The notes: generated by a model not told the origin, from the sequence alone. 64,000 nt of DNA from Nocardia rosealba (GCF_020216065.1 NZ_JAIWNA010000004.1:277155-341154), one strand, 5' to 3'. Positions 25,684-34,585 are shown, numbered from the stretch's first letter. Made by a program: numbers and translations.

Positions 25684-26881
25684 TTCCCGCGCCGCCCGCG
25701 GTCTGCTCGGTGCCGTCCTGTTGACCGCCGGGGTGACGGGCTGCCGGGTCTCCGGGACGGCAGAGCCGGTCCGGGTCGACCTCGCCACCTTGGATTATGG
25801 GCACTACCAGCATGTTCCGCTGCAGGCGCCGCCGGGAACCGAATACTCGGGCAGGGTGATCGAGTCGCTGCGGATCGGCGAGGTCATGGTCAATCCGGCC
25901 GAAGCCGATTCCGCGCTGTCGGTCCCGCCCTCCAGATGGGATGCCGTTCCGCTGCCGACTCCGGCGAAGGTATCGGGTGTGCTGTCCGATCAGGCACGTG
26001 CCGTGCTCGCCGAGCACGGCATGCTCGCCGGTTTCGTCGTCGGCGGGACCGACACGGCTCAGGTCCGGCAACTGACCGTGCTGGCCCTGCGTATGCCGAC
26101 CGCGGATGCGGCGACCGCGGCGGCGGCGGGACTCGACGCCACCGACGCCGCGGTCAACGCCGACAACGTCGCGGTATCGATCCCGAACTATCCTGCGGCC
26201 AAAGCTCATTGGCGTCCCACGGTGGCGAGCATGGCGGCCACCATCGCGCACGGCGCGTTCGTGGTCAGCGTGTACGCCGTGCACACCACCCCCGATGCCG
26301 CAGCGCTGACCACTCTGATCGGCGCAGCGTTGGATGCGCAATTGCCCGAACTGGACCGCTTCGTACCGACGCCGCCCGAGCGGTTCGCCGACCTGCCGAT
26401 CGACGGTGAGGGCATGCTGGCCAGGATGGTGCCGGAGAAGGTGGGGCGCTGGTCGGCGCCCGCGGTGGTGCTGGTCGACGCGGACAACATCGCGGGCGGC
26501 AAGGGCGTGCTGCACGCCCGGGGCGTGGTGTACGGCCCCAACGCGACCTTTCTGATGAGTTCACGCCAGCACCGGAGCGCCGCGAATGCCCTGGCGTTGA
26601 TCGGCTTCGACGGACTCAAGCGCTATTCCGATGCCACCGAGGCGCGCCAGGCCTACGAGCGCGGCGACACAGACTGGGCGGACCTGCGACCGCTGCCCGG
26701 TCCCGCGGGTATCGAGGACATCCGGTGCGGTGACTTCGGCGCGCCCGGTAGCGAGCCGGAGGTTCGCTATGTGTGCGCACTGCTGCACGGCCGCTATATC
26801 GCCACTGTCTTCGCGCCGACCGAGCAGCAGATCCGGCAGAAGTCGGCTGCCCAGTACAGCCTGCTGGAGCTGGCCGAATGA
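25670..26881 (+). CDS. DUF7373-type lipoprotein between the two kinases
   Basis: A 403-residue exported lipoprotein. The signal peptide ends in the lipobox VTGC with the modified Cys25. The mature start SGTAEPVRVDLATLDYGHY and later 'RVIESLRIGEVMVNPAEAD' match the DUF7373 family of Nocardia and relatives, whose function is unknown. ATG 25670 overlaps the first kinase gene by 14 bases and its stop overlaps the second kinase start by four, so all three proteins should be made in linked amounts. It may be an extracellular partner or ligand-binding subunit of the kinase ectodomains; this is inference. Confidence 0.8.
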   Translation: MRRCDSRAARGLLGAVLLTAGVTGCRVSGTAEPVRVDLATLDYGHYQHVPLQAPPGTEYSGRVIESLRIGEVMVNPAEADSALSVPPSRWDAVPLPTPAKVSGVLSDQARAVLAEHGMLAGFVVGGTDTAQVRQLTVLALRMPTADAATAAAAGLDATDAAVNADNVAVSIPNYPAAKAHWRPTVASMAATIAHGAFVVSVYAVHTTPDAAALTTLIGAALDAQLPELDRFVPTPPERFADLPIDGEGMLARMVPEKVGRWSAPAVVLVDADNIAGGKGVLHARGVVYGPNATFLMSSRQHRSAANALALIGFDGLKRYSDATEARQAYERGDTDWADLRPLPGPAGIEDIRCGDFGAPGSEPEVRYVCALLHGRYIATVFAPTEQQIRQKSAAQYSLLELAE

Positions 26882-28611
26882 CCGCGCAGTTGCGCCCGGG
26901 TTCGGTCTTCGCCGGGTATGTGATCGAGCGAGTGCTCGGCAGTGGTGGCATGGGCACCGTCTACGCCGCGCGTCATCCGCGACTCCCGCGCTGGGATGCG
27001 CTCAAAGTGCTCGGTGACGCGCACAGCACCTCCGCCGAATTCCGGGCCCGGTTTGTCCGGGAGGCCGAACTGGCGGCCCGGATCGACCATCCGAATGTGG
27101 TTGCGGTCCACGATCGCGGGGTGGACCAGGGCGTGCTGTGGATCGCGATGCAGTATGTGGCAGGCACTGATGCCGCTTCCGTACTGCGCAACGGCCTGCC
27201 CGATCCGCGGCTGGCATTGCACATCGTCACCTACGCCGCCGCCGGTCTGGACGCGGCCCACCGCGCCGGACTGCTGCATCGCGACGTCAAGCCCGCCAAC
27301 TTGATGCTGGAATCGCGTGCGGGCGAGCCGGACCGAGTGCTGGTCGCCGATTTCGGCATCGCCAAATCCGGCGCCGACGGCACCGCACTGACCGAGTCCG
27401 GCGCTTTCCTGGCCACCCTCGCCTACGCCGCGCCGGAACTGATCCGGCTCGACGCCGTCGATCACCGCGCCGACCAGTACTCGCTGGGCTGCACGCTGTA
27501 TGAGCTGCTCACCGGCCGCAAGCCGTTCCCCCGGGACACACCCGCCGCCGTCATCAACGCCCACCTGACCGCGCCGCCGCCCCGGCCCACCGAGCTGAAT
27601 CCGCATCTACCACCCGCCGTCGACGCGGTGATCGCCCGCGCGCTGGCCAAGAACCCCGACGATCGTTACGCCAGCTGCGGCGCCCTCGCCGCGGCCGCGT
27701 CCGCGGCATTCGGCACGCCGGTGCCTCCGGCGCGCGCCGGGCAGCCCGGGGCGTTGCTGCCGCGGAATCCACCGATCGGACAACTCGGCGCGTCACCGGG
27801 GGTCGGCGTGTCCAGTGGTGCGCCAGGAGTTTCGCGCGACGTGCCGGCAATGCCGGGCGGATCGCCGGGTACACAGGGCGCTTTGCACGGCGCACGCAGC
27901 GTGCAGGGGCGTGCACCGGAGACTCCGGGAGGAGTACACACACAGGCTATTTCGCACGGTGCACAGCAGGGGTGGGTTTCCGGCGGCGGCTTGACCGTCG
28001 ACCGACCGCGCAGGCGGCGGTCGCTGGTGGCCGGCGCGGCCGTCGTGGTCACCGTCGCCGCACTCGCCGTGGGGATCGTCGCGCTGAACCGGGACGACGC
28101 GAGGACCCCCGAGATCGCTGCGACATCGGCGGCCCCGACGACGGCCGCCGAATCACCCTGGAAGGCCCACGAATACATCGTGCGCGCGTTTCCCGAGCTG
28201 CTCCCGAAGACTCCGTTCACCAGTGGGTATCAGGGCACCCGGTGCGCCGCGATCGACAAGAACTACGACCCCGTACCGCTGGACCAACTCGGTGACATGG
28301 GCACCCTCAGCTGCAACGGCGATCGCGCTCCGGTCGAGCGGATGACGGTGGCCTGCAAAGGCAATCGCGCACCGGGCACCGCCGGTAAGTTCGACGATGC
28401 CTTCGCGACCAGGGAAGAGTTGTGGGAGCGGCCGTCGGGCCGGGGGCGGATCGTCATCCAGGACATCCCCGGCCGCGTTCCCGGTACCGTCGCCGGCGCG
28501 CTGAGCATCCAATTCGACGACACCGCCCGCAACTTCTGCCTGATCGTCGTCCTCGGCGGGACGGACGGCACCGACCTCTACAACCGCTGGTGGGTGAACG
28601 CCCCGCTCTGA
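26878..28611 (+). CDS. Membrane Ser/Thr protein kinase, second of a pair
   Basis: A 577-residue kinase paralogous to the one at 24040. The kinase domain has GSGGMGTV (21-28), Lys43, HRDVKPAN (134-141) and an intact DFG and APE segment. A linker of about 110 residues rich in Gly/Pro (around residues 280-380) leads to the membrane helix at about 382-403. The ectodomain has four cysteines and ends in YNRWWVNAPL. ATG 26878 overlaps the lipoprotein stop (ATGA); the longer upstream frame is a shadow of the lipoprotein. Substrates are unknown. Its stop lies one base from the convergent amidase stop. Confidence 0.93.
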   Translation: MTAQLRPGSVFAGYVIERVLGSGGMGTVYAARHPRLPRWDALKVLGDAHSTSAEFRARFVREAELAARIDHPNVVAVHDRGVDQGVLWIAMQYVAGTDAASVLRNGLPDPRLALHIVTYAAAGLDAAHRAGLLHRDVKPANLMLESRAGEPDRVLVADFGIAKSGADGTALTESGAFLATLAYAAPELIRLDAVDHRADQYSLGCTLYELLTGRKPFPRDTPAAVINAHLTAPPPRPTELNPHLPPAVDAVIARALAKNPDDRYASCGALAAAASAAFGTPVPPARAGQPGALLPRNPPIGQLGASPGVGVSSGAPGVSRDVPAMPGGSPGTQGALHGARSVQGRAPETPGGVHTQAISHGAQQGWVSGGGLTVDRPRRRRSLVAGAAVVVTVAALAVGIVALNRDDARTPEIAATSAAPTTAAESPWKAHEYIVRAFPELLPKTPFTSGYQGTRCAAIDKNYDPVPLDQLGDMGTLSCNGDRAPVERMTVACKGNRAPGTAGKFDDAFATREELWERPSGRGRIVIQDIPGRVPGTVAGALSIQFDDTARNFCLIVVLGGTDGTDLYNRWWVNAPL

Positions 28612-28612
28612 C

Positions 28613-30037
28613 TCACCACCACGGTGCCGGCCGGTGGCGCTCCCAGTGCAGGACCGATTCGAGCTGCGCCGCAACAGAGATGAGCAGGGGCTCGGTGTTC
28701 GCGGTGCCCATCAGTTGCGCGCCGATCGGTAGGCCGGTCTCGGTGAAGCCCGCCGGCACGTTCACACTCGGCCAGCCGAGGACGTTCCACGGCCACGTAT
28801 ACGGGCAGGCGCCGGTGATGAGCGCATTGGTCGAGCTCACGCCGATGCCGTCGATGTCCTCGGCGCGAGGTGCGGGAGTAGCGGTGGTGGGCGCGAGCAC
28901 CAGGTCGTAGTCGTCGAAGAAGCCGCCGATCCGCTTGTGCAGCAATGGTTCCAGGCGGCGGGCGGCGAACAGTGCCGGACCGTCGAGCAGTCGTCCGATG
29001 CGCGCGTTGGCGGTGGTTCGTGGATCGACGACGGCGCCGGGCATCGCACGATGCACTCGGCTGATCCCGGCCATCGAGCGTGGCAGGAACGACGCGCCGA
29101 CCAGCAGACCGTAGTGCAGATCGGCCACGGTCACCGTGTGTCCCAGTTCGCGCAGGGTGCCCGCCATCGCGTGCACGGCTGCCGCGATCTCGGGATCGAG
29201 TGCTGTCCTGGTCGCGGTGAACGGAATGTTCAGGGACACCGCGATTCTCAGCTTGCCCGGGTCGCGCCCGACTGCGGCGCGCGCGTCGATCTGGGTCGGG
29301 GTGTGCAGGTCACCGTCGTGCGGGCCGGCGGCCACGTCGAGCAGCAGGGCAGCGTCGGCCACCGTGCGCGCCAGCGGTCCGTTGACGGTGAGCCCGTGGA
29401 ACGCCTCCGGCAGCGGCCAGGTGGAGATCCGGCCGCGTTGCGGTTTGATGCCGACCAGATTGGTCCACGCCGCTGGGATCCGCACCGAACCCGCGCCGTC
29501 GGATCCTAATGCGGCAGGGACCATTCCGGCCGCGACCGCCGCCGCCGAACCGCCCGAGGAGCCACCCGGCGTACGGGTGCGGTCCCATGGATTGCGGGTG
29601 TGCCCGAAGGCCGCGCCGCTGGTGAACGGCAGCTGGCCGAGTTCGCACGTGTTGGCCTTGCCGACGATCACCGCACCCGCCGCACGCAACCGGCGCACCG
29701 ATTCGGCGTCCTCGGTGGCGGTAGGGAACTCGCCGCCGCATCCGAAGGCGGTGGGCTCACCGGCCACATCGGTGTCGTCCTTGACCGCGACCGGCACCCC
29801 CAGCAGCGGCAACCGGACACCGGCGGCCAGCCGAGCGTCGGCCTCGGCGGCCTCGCGCAGGGCGGCCGCCCTGCGCACCACCCGGAACGCGTTGAGCGTC
29901 GGCTGCGACGCCTCGATGCGGTCGAGTGCGTCGGTGACGGCGGCGACCGAACTGGTCGTGCCGCCGGTCAGGGCCGAGGCGAGTTCGGCGAGGCCGAGGT
30001 CGGCCGGTGGCGGCGCGATGCGGTCGGGCGCGGACAT
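28613..30037 (-). CDS. Amidase (amidase signature family, AmiA2-like)
   Basis: A 474-residue amidase that hydrolyses carboxamides with a Ser-cisSer-Lys triad. Visible: Lys in 'VPVAVKDDTDVAGEP', the signature GGSSGGSAAAVAAGMVPAALG, and 'GSVRIPAAWTNLVGIKPQRG'. The start is the ATG with GGAG just upstream; a further in-frame ATG at 30100 is rejected. The protein occupies the place of amiA2 (Rv2363) between era and recO in M. tuberculosis. The divergent hydrolase shares its upstream region, which holds two palindromes. The substrate is unknown. Confidence 0.88.
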   Translation of the reverse strand: MSAPDRIAPPPADLGLAELASALTGGTTSSVAAVTDALDRIEASQPTLNAFRVVRRAAALREAAEADARLAAGVRLPLLGVPVAVKDDTDVAGEPTAFGCGGEFPTATEDAESVRRLRAAGAVIVGKANTCELGQLPFTSGAAFGHTRNPWDRTRTPGGSSGGSAAAVAAGMVPAALGSDGAGSVRIPAAWTNLVGIKPQRGRISTWPLPEAFHGLTVNGPLARTVADAALLLDVAAGPHDGDLHTPTQIDARAAVGRDPGKLRIAVSLNIPFTATRTALDPEIAAAVHAMAGTLRELGHTVTVADLHYGLLVGASFLPRSMAGISRVHRAMPGAVVDPRTTANARIGRLLDGPALFAARRLEPLLHKRIGGFFDDYDLVLAPTTATPAPRAEDIDGIGVSSTNALITGACPYTWPWNVLGWPSVNVPAGFTETGLPIGAQLMGTANTEPLLISVAAQLESVLHWERHRPAPWW

Positions 30038-30103
30038 GTGAACTCCGTCTCTGCAGGTAGTCGCCTCGACGCTATCCCTCAACTGGTCACTCGTCCACAT
30101 ACC

Positions 30104-30146
30104 CTAGGTGGATATTCCAGCCTAGACATACATACGGTATGTATGT
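30104..30146. promoter_or_regulatory. Palindromes in the amidase-hydrolase intergenic region
   Basis: ACATACATAC-G-GTATGTATGT (30126-30146) is a perfect 10-bp inverted repeat around one base, a strong dimeric operator candidate for the TetR gene at 31040. Immediately left is a weaker inverted repeat, CTAGG-TGGA-TAT-TCCA-G-CCTAG (30104-30125). Both lie 40-80 bp before the hydrolase start and within 110 bp of the divergent amidase start. Confidence 0.7.
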
Positions 30147-30186
30147 GACAGTGGTGAGGCCAAGCTTTCGATCAGGGGAGGACCCC

Positions 30187-31053
30187 ATGGGAATCAGCTC
30201 AGCACTCGGCCCGGCGCACGACCTCACGCTGTCGTCGGGCCGCATCCGCTATCACGACACCGGAACAGGATCGCCGGTCGTCTTCGTCCACGGCCTGCTC
30301 GTCAACGCCGATCTGTGGCGCGGTGTCGTTCCCGGCCTCGTCGCGGCCGGACATCGCTGCCTCACACCCGACTGGCCGCTCGGCTCGCATTCGATTCCGA
30401 TGCCCGACGCCGACCTCTCACCCGTCGGCCTGGCCGACCTGATCGCGGAGTTCCTCGACGCGCTCGACCTCACCGACGTCACGATCGTCGCCAACGACAC
30501 CGGCGGCGCGCTCACCCAGATCCTGATGACCCGCCACCCGGAGCGGATCGGCCGCGTCGTCCTCGCCGCCGTCGACTGCTACGAGGTCTTCCCGCCGCAG
30601 CCCTTCACGACCCTGGTCCGCCTGACGAAGATCCCCGGCGCAATCGCCGCGTTGCTCGCCCCGTTGCGCTGGCGGCCCGCACAGCGACTGCCGCTCGCCT
30701 TCGGCTGGGTGACCAAACACGCACTGCCTCAACCGATCGCGGAGTCCTACCTCGGTCCAGCCCGGCGCGACGCCGCGATCAGAGCGGACCTGCGTCGCTT
30801 CGCCGCGGGCGTGGACGCCCGGCACACCATGGCGGCCGCCGAACGGTTCGCCGAGGTCGATCTGCCGGTCCTCGTCGTCTGGTCCACCGAGGACAAGCTG
30901 TTCCCGATGTCGCTGGCCCATCGGCTGGTCGCCGACCTGCCGCAGGCGAGCCTGCGTACCGTCGGCGATTCCTACACCTTCCTGCCCGAGGACCAGCCGG
31001 AGTTGCTCGCCGAACTGATCGTGGAGTTCACTCGGCTGCATGCAGCGCCGTAG
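30187..31053 (+). CDS. Alpha/beta-fold hydrolase with atypical active site
   Basis: A 288-residue alpha/beta hydrolase. The oxyanion region 'VVFVHGLLVNADLW' is normal, but the nucleophile elbow reads VANDTGGAL, so Asp104 replaces Ser, as in haloalkane dehalogenase and epoxide hydrolase relatives. Near the C-terminus, where the catalytic His is expected, the sequence is VGDSYTFLPEDQPELL, without a His. Thus it belongs to a subgroup with a changed triad and unknown chemistry. ATG 30187 follows GGGGAGG. Its stop overlaps the TetR gene by 14 bases, so the two form a regulator-target unit controlled from the palindrome at 30126. Confidence 0.82.
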   Translation: MGISSALGPAHDLTLSSGRIRYHDTGTGSPVVFVHGLLVNADLWRGVVPGLVAAGHRCLTPDWPLGSHSIPMPDADLSPVGLADLIAEFLDALDLTDVTIVANDTGGALTQILMTRHPERIGRVVLAAVDCYEVFPPQPFTTLVRLTKIPGAIAALLAPLRWRPAQRLPLAFGWVTKHALPQPIAESYLGPARRDAAIRADLRRFAAGVDARHTMAAAERFAEVDLPVLVVWSTEDKLFPMSLAHRLVADLPQASLRTVGDSYTFLPEDQPELLAELIVEFTRLHAAP

Positions 31054-31642
31054 TCAGGAGGACCGCTCCCGCACCACCCGCGCCGCGCTCGAGCGGGCAG
31101 GCCGTGACCTGTTCGCCGAGCGCGGCTTCGCCGGTACCTCCGCCGAGCAACTGGTGGCGGCCGCCGGCGTCACCCGCGGTGCCCTGCACCACCATTACGG
31201 CGACAAGCGCGGGCTGTTCCTCGCGGTGCTCGAACAGATCGAGACCGAGGCCACGGCAGAGATCGCGAGCGCGATCGACGCGGTCGACCCCGGTGACGTC
31301 GTCGCGGGCATGACGGCCGGTCTGGCCTGTTTCCTCGATATCTGCGGCCGCCCGGAGATGGTGCGCATCGTCCTGATGGACGCCCCTACGGTGCTGGGCT
31401 GGCCCGACTTTCGGGAGTTCGAGTCCCGGCACGGGCTCGGTCTGATCACCGCCGAACTCCAGCGCGCCGTCGATTCCGGCATCGTCCCCGCTGTCCCGGT
31501 CCCGGTGCTCGCGCAGCTGCTGCTCAGCGCGATCACCGAAGCCTCGCTCATCGTCGCGCACGCCGAGGACCCCGACCGCGCTCGCGCCGAAACCCAGCAG
31601 TCGCTGCTGTTGCTCATCACCGGTCTGCTCAGGCCGAGCTGA
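31040..31642 (+). CDS. TetR family regulator of the hydrolase operon
   Basis: A 200-residue TetR regulator. The DNA-binding part 'TTRAALERAGRDLFAERGF', 'TSAEQLVAAAGVTRGALHHHYGDKRGLF' is canonical. It begins inside the hydrolase gene (overlap 31040-31053) and therefore is cotranscribed with its presumed target. The most likely operator is the perfect palindrome upstream of the hydrolase. Ligand unknown. Confidence 0.9.
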   Translation: MQRRSQEDRSRTTRAALERAGRDLFAERGFAGTSAEQLVAAAGVTRGALHHHYGDKRGLFLAVLEQIETEATAEIASAIDAVDPGDVVAGMTAGLACFLDICGRPEMVRIVLMDAPTVLGWPDFREFESRHGLGLITAELQRAVDSGIVPAVPVPVLAQLLLSAITEASLIVAHAEDPDRARAETQQSLLLLITGLLRPS

Positions 31643-31707
31643 CCGCTGGGCGAGGAGTCCGCCGTGTCCGTGGACGCGGTGTCGGGGCGACGTGGAAGAC
31701 TGGGCGC

Positions 31708-32478
31708 GTGCGGTTGTATCGGGACGAGGCGGTGGTGGTCCGTCAGCACAAGCTGGGCGAGGCCGATCGCATCGTCACGCTGCTGACCAGGCAACACGGG
31801 CTGGTGCGCGCCGTCGCCAAGGGTGTGCGGCGGACCAAGTCGAAGTTCGGTGCCCGGCTCGAGCCGTTCGCCTACATCGACGTGCAGTTGCACCCGGGCC
31901 GCACCCTCGACATCGTCACCCAGGTCACCACCGTCGAAGCGTTCGCCGCCGACATCATCGACGACTACGGCCGCTACACCACCGCCTGCGCGATCCTCGA
32001 GACCGCCGAGCGTCTCGCCGGTGAGGAACGCGCCCCCGCCCCGAAACTGCACGCGCTCACCGCGAGCGCTTTGCGTGCCATCGCCGCGAAGCAGCGCCCC
32101 CACGAGCTGATCCTCGACGCATACCTGTTGCGCGCCATGGGTTTCGCCGGTTGGGCACCCGCGCTCGACGAATGCGCCCGCTGCGCCACCCCCGGCCCGC
32201 ACCGCGCCTTCCACGTCGCCGCCGGTGGCGCGGTGTGCGTGCACTGCCGCCCACCCGGCGCGAGCACGCCCGCCGCAGGCGTGCTCGACCTGCTCGTCGC
32301 GCTGCTGAAGGGGGAGTGGGCCTACATCGCGGAGGTTCCCGACAATGTGCGCCGCCAGGCCAGCGGTCTGGTCGCCGCCCATCTGCAGTGGCATCTCGAA
32401 CGCCAGCTGCGCACCCTGCCGCTGATCGAGCGCAGTCGTGTCGAACCCGGCGCCGCGACGGCCGGTCGCGCGGGCTGA
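31708..32478 (+). CDS. recO: DNA repair protein RecO
   Basis: A 256-residue recombination mediator that loads RecA with RecR and anneals single strands. It has an N-terminal OB fold (MRLYRDEAVVVRQHKLGEADRIVTLLT), a helical core, and a zinc finger CARC...CVHC near residues 157-180. GTG 31708 is consistent with the conserved N-terminus. It is followed by uppS, the conserved actinobacterial order. Confidence 0.93.
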   Translation: MRLYRDEAVVVRQHKLGEADRIVTLLTRQHGLVRAVAKGVRRTKSKFGARLEPFAYIDVQLHPGRTLDIVTQVTTVEAFAADIIDDYGRYTTACAILETAERLAGEERAPAPKLHALTASALRAIAAKQRPHELILDAYLLRAMGFAGWAPALDECARCATPGPHRAFHVAAGGAVCVHCRPPGASTPAAGVLDLLVALLKGEWAYIAEVPDNVRRQASGLVAAHLQWHLERQLRTLPLIERSRVEPGAATAGRAG

Positions 32479-32597
32479 GAGTCGGAGCGCGTGCGGGGCT
32501 CTGTGAGGGATCGGGCATCGACGGGGGAGCCCGTGTTGTCGTGCGGTCCGGCCGCGATGTCGGAGCCCGTGCGGAGTGCAGCGGGGGATCAGGCAGG

Positions 32598-33410
32598 ATG
32601 GAGGCCGTGATCCTCCGTCGTGACCCCGCCGCTGGGAGCAGCTCGACCCGCACCGTCCGTCCGCCGTCGCAGCACCCCTCCGGTGCCCGCCCGCCGGCCA
32701 TTCCGCCGGAGCTGGTGCCCAACCACGTCGCGCTGGTGATGGACGGCAACGGACGCTGGGCTCAAGAGCGTGGTCTGCCGCGCACCGCGGGCCACGAACG
32801 CGGCGAGGCCGTGCTCATGGATGCGGTCGAGGGTTCCATCGAGATCGGCGTGAAGTGGCTGTCGGCCTACGCCTTCTCCACCGAGAACTGGCGTCGCAGC
32901 CCCGACGAGGTCCGCTTCCTCATGGGCTTCAACCGCGACGTGATCCGCCGCCGCCGCGACGAGATGCACGAGATGGGTGTGCGGGTCCGCTGGGCCGGGC
33001 GCCGACCGCGCCTGTGGCGCAGCGTCATCAAGGAACTCGAGGTGGCCGAGGAACTCACCAAGGACAACGACGTGATGACGCTGACCATGTGCGTCAACTA
33101 CGGCGGTCGCGCCGAAATCGCCGACGCCGCACGCGAAATCGCGCGCCGGGTGGCGGCGGGGGAGATCGACCCCGAGAAGGTCGACGAGTCGACCGTCGCC
33201 CGCTACCTCGACGAGCCGGACATGCCCGATGTGGACCTGTTCCTTCGCCCGTCGGGTGAGTTCCGCAGCTCCAACTTCCTCATCTGGCAGGCCGCCTACG
33301 CCGAATTCGTTTACCAGGACACGCTTTTCCCCGACTTCGACCGGCGTAACCTGTGGGCCGCGTGCCTGGAATACGCCAAGCGCGACCGCCGTTTCGGTGG
33401 AACCAAATGA
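32598..33410 (+). CDS. uppS: Decaprenyl/undecaprenyl diphosphate synthase (cis-prenyltransferase)
   Basis: A 270-residue Z-type prenyl elongase making the lipid carrier for peptidoglycan and arabinogalactan. Motifs: 'ALVMDGNGRWAQERGL' with catalytic Asp49, 'SAYAFSTENWRRSPDEV', and 'DLFLRPSGEFRSSNFLIWQAAYAEF', where the Arg/Ser/Glu bind the second substrate. ATG 32598 is chosen; GTG 32607 is an alternative. An N-terminal 40-residue Pro/Arg-rich tail is usual in mycobacterial homologs. The stop overlaps the next gene by four bases. Confidence 0.94.
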   Translation: MEAVILRRDPAAGSSSTRTVRPPSQHPSGARPPAIPPELVPNHVALVMDGNGRWAQERGLPRTAGHERGEAVLMDAVEGSIEIGVKWLSAYAFSTENWRRSPDEVRFLMGFNRDVIRRRRDEMHEMGVRVRWAGRRPRLWRSVIKELEVAEELTKDNDVMTLTMCVNYGGRAEIADAAREIARRVAAGEIDPEKVDESTVARYLDEPDMPDVDLFLRPSGEFRSSNFLIWQAAYAEFVYQDTLFPDFDRRNLWAACLEYAKRDRRFGGTK

Positions 33411-33838
33411 GCGACGGAGCCGACATGGACGCCACGGTCACCCCCGAACTGGACCTGCAGGCGCGCACCGGCGCCTGCCTGCAGATGCAGGACGTCGACG
33501 TGCGCGTGGACGCCGACGGTTCGCTCGGTTTCGAGTACGACGGCGCGCTGTCGTCGATCCGCGCTGTCACCCTGGCGCCCGGCCTCACGGTCCTGTCGAT
33601 GACGTGTGTGCTGGCCTGGGACCGACCGCTCAAGCCGCAACTGCACAAGCGGGTCGCCGAACGCAATGCCGAGATCCAGTTCGGTTCGGTCACCCTGATC
33701 TCGCGCGGCAAGCTGGCCGACATCATCCTGCGCTACACGTTCCCGGCCGAGGGCCTCGACGATCAGGCCCTCACCACCATGCTGCTGCTCACGCTGTCCG
33801 GCGCGAGCAAGGCCAGGCAGGGTCTACTCGCGCCGTAG
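33407..33838 (+). CDS. Conserved hypothetical protein downstream of uppS
   Basis: A 143-residue soluble protein (MSDGADMDATVTPELDLQAR...) whose start overlaps the uppS stop (ATGA). In size and position it matches M. tuberculosis Rv2360c. The alternation of strands and helices ('QDVDVRVDADGSLGFEYDGALSSIRAV', 'LSMTCVLAWDRPLKPQLHKRVAERN') is reminiscent of YbjN/secretion-chaperone folds, but this is a weak structural guess. No catalytic motif is visible. The convergent LGFP gene ends three bases away. Confidence 0.7.
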   Translation: MSDGADMDATVTPELDLQARTGACLQMQDVDVRVDADGSLGFEYDGALSSIRAVTLAPGLTVLSMTCVLAWDRPLKPQLHKRVAERNAEIQFGSVTLISRGKLADIILRYTFPAEGLDDQALTTMLLLTLSGASKARQGLLAP

Positions 33839-33841
33839 CCG

Positions 33842-34585
33842 CTAGCTGCTCGGCTTCCAGGTGATCTTGCCGCCCTGGAAGTCCTGGGCCTTGCCGCCCT
33901 GGTAGTCGTATTCGTCGCTGGTCGGGTAGCCGTAGCGGCCGTTCTCGCCGCCCGCGCGGATCCAGTCGGCCTGGATGCTGCCCCATACCGCGTGCGCGCC
34001 GGTGGTCGAGGACCAGTAGATGGCGCCGGTGGGGAACATGGTGAACTGGCCGTCGGCCTTGCCCGCCTTGGCCACATCGGTGAGCGGGAAGCCGAGCGGG
34101 CTGGACTCCCAGCCCAGGGCCGCCCACTTGTCCTTGATCGGGCCGCTGATCTGGTGCGCGCCGGTGCCGACGGACCAGTAGATCGAGCCGCGCTGGAAGT
34201 GGTTGAACCGGCCGTTGCCCGCCGGGGTGGACAGTTCGCGGGTGACCGGGTAGCCGAGTGTCCCCGACTCGTTGCCGAGGGCCGCGTACTTGTCTCGGAT
34301 CTGCCCCGCGACGGTGTTGGCGTTGGTGTCGGGGTGCCAGTAGATCGCCGCGTTGTTGGCGAAGGTCTGGTACTTGCCGCCCGCCGCCGCGTCGGCCTCC
34401 GGGCCGGTGGGGTCGCCGAGCGCGGCACCGCCCACCTGGTCGTATTCGGTTTCGATCGCACCACCCACCTCGAATGCGCCGATCGTCCTCGCCTGTGCCG
34501 TCCCGGCGGCGGCAGCGGCTGCCACGGTGACGGCGGCCAGGACGGTCAGGCCGCGTGTGCGAAGCGTTCGTCGGTGTAGTGCCAC
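33842..34585 (-). CDS. Secreted LGFP-repeat protein
   Basis: A 247-residue exported protein. The signal peptide is a hydrophobic Ala/Val run ending AGTAQA before RTIGAF (about residue 32). The mature part is four to five LGFP repeats of about 50 residues, with the hallmark turns LGDPTG, LGYPVT, LGFPLTD and YGYPTSDEY and paired 'FxxGxIYW' strands. LGFP domains in mycolate-containing bacteria bind or decorate the outer cell envelope. It has no attached catalytic domain. It overlaps nothing and is convergent with the uppS operon. Confidence 0.88.
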   Translation of the reverse strand: MALHRRTLRTRGLTVLAAVTVAAAAAAGTAQARTIGAFEVGGAIETEYDQVGGAALGDPTGPEADAAAGGKYQTFANNAAIYWHPDTNANTVAGQIRDKYAALGNESGTLGYPVTRELSTPAGNGRFNHFQRGSIYWSVGTGAHQISGPIKDKWAALGWESSPLGFPLTDVAKAGKADGQFTMFPTGAIYWSSTTGAHAVWGSIQADWIRAGGENGRYGYPTSDEYDYQGGKAQDFQGGKITWKPSS

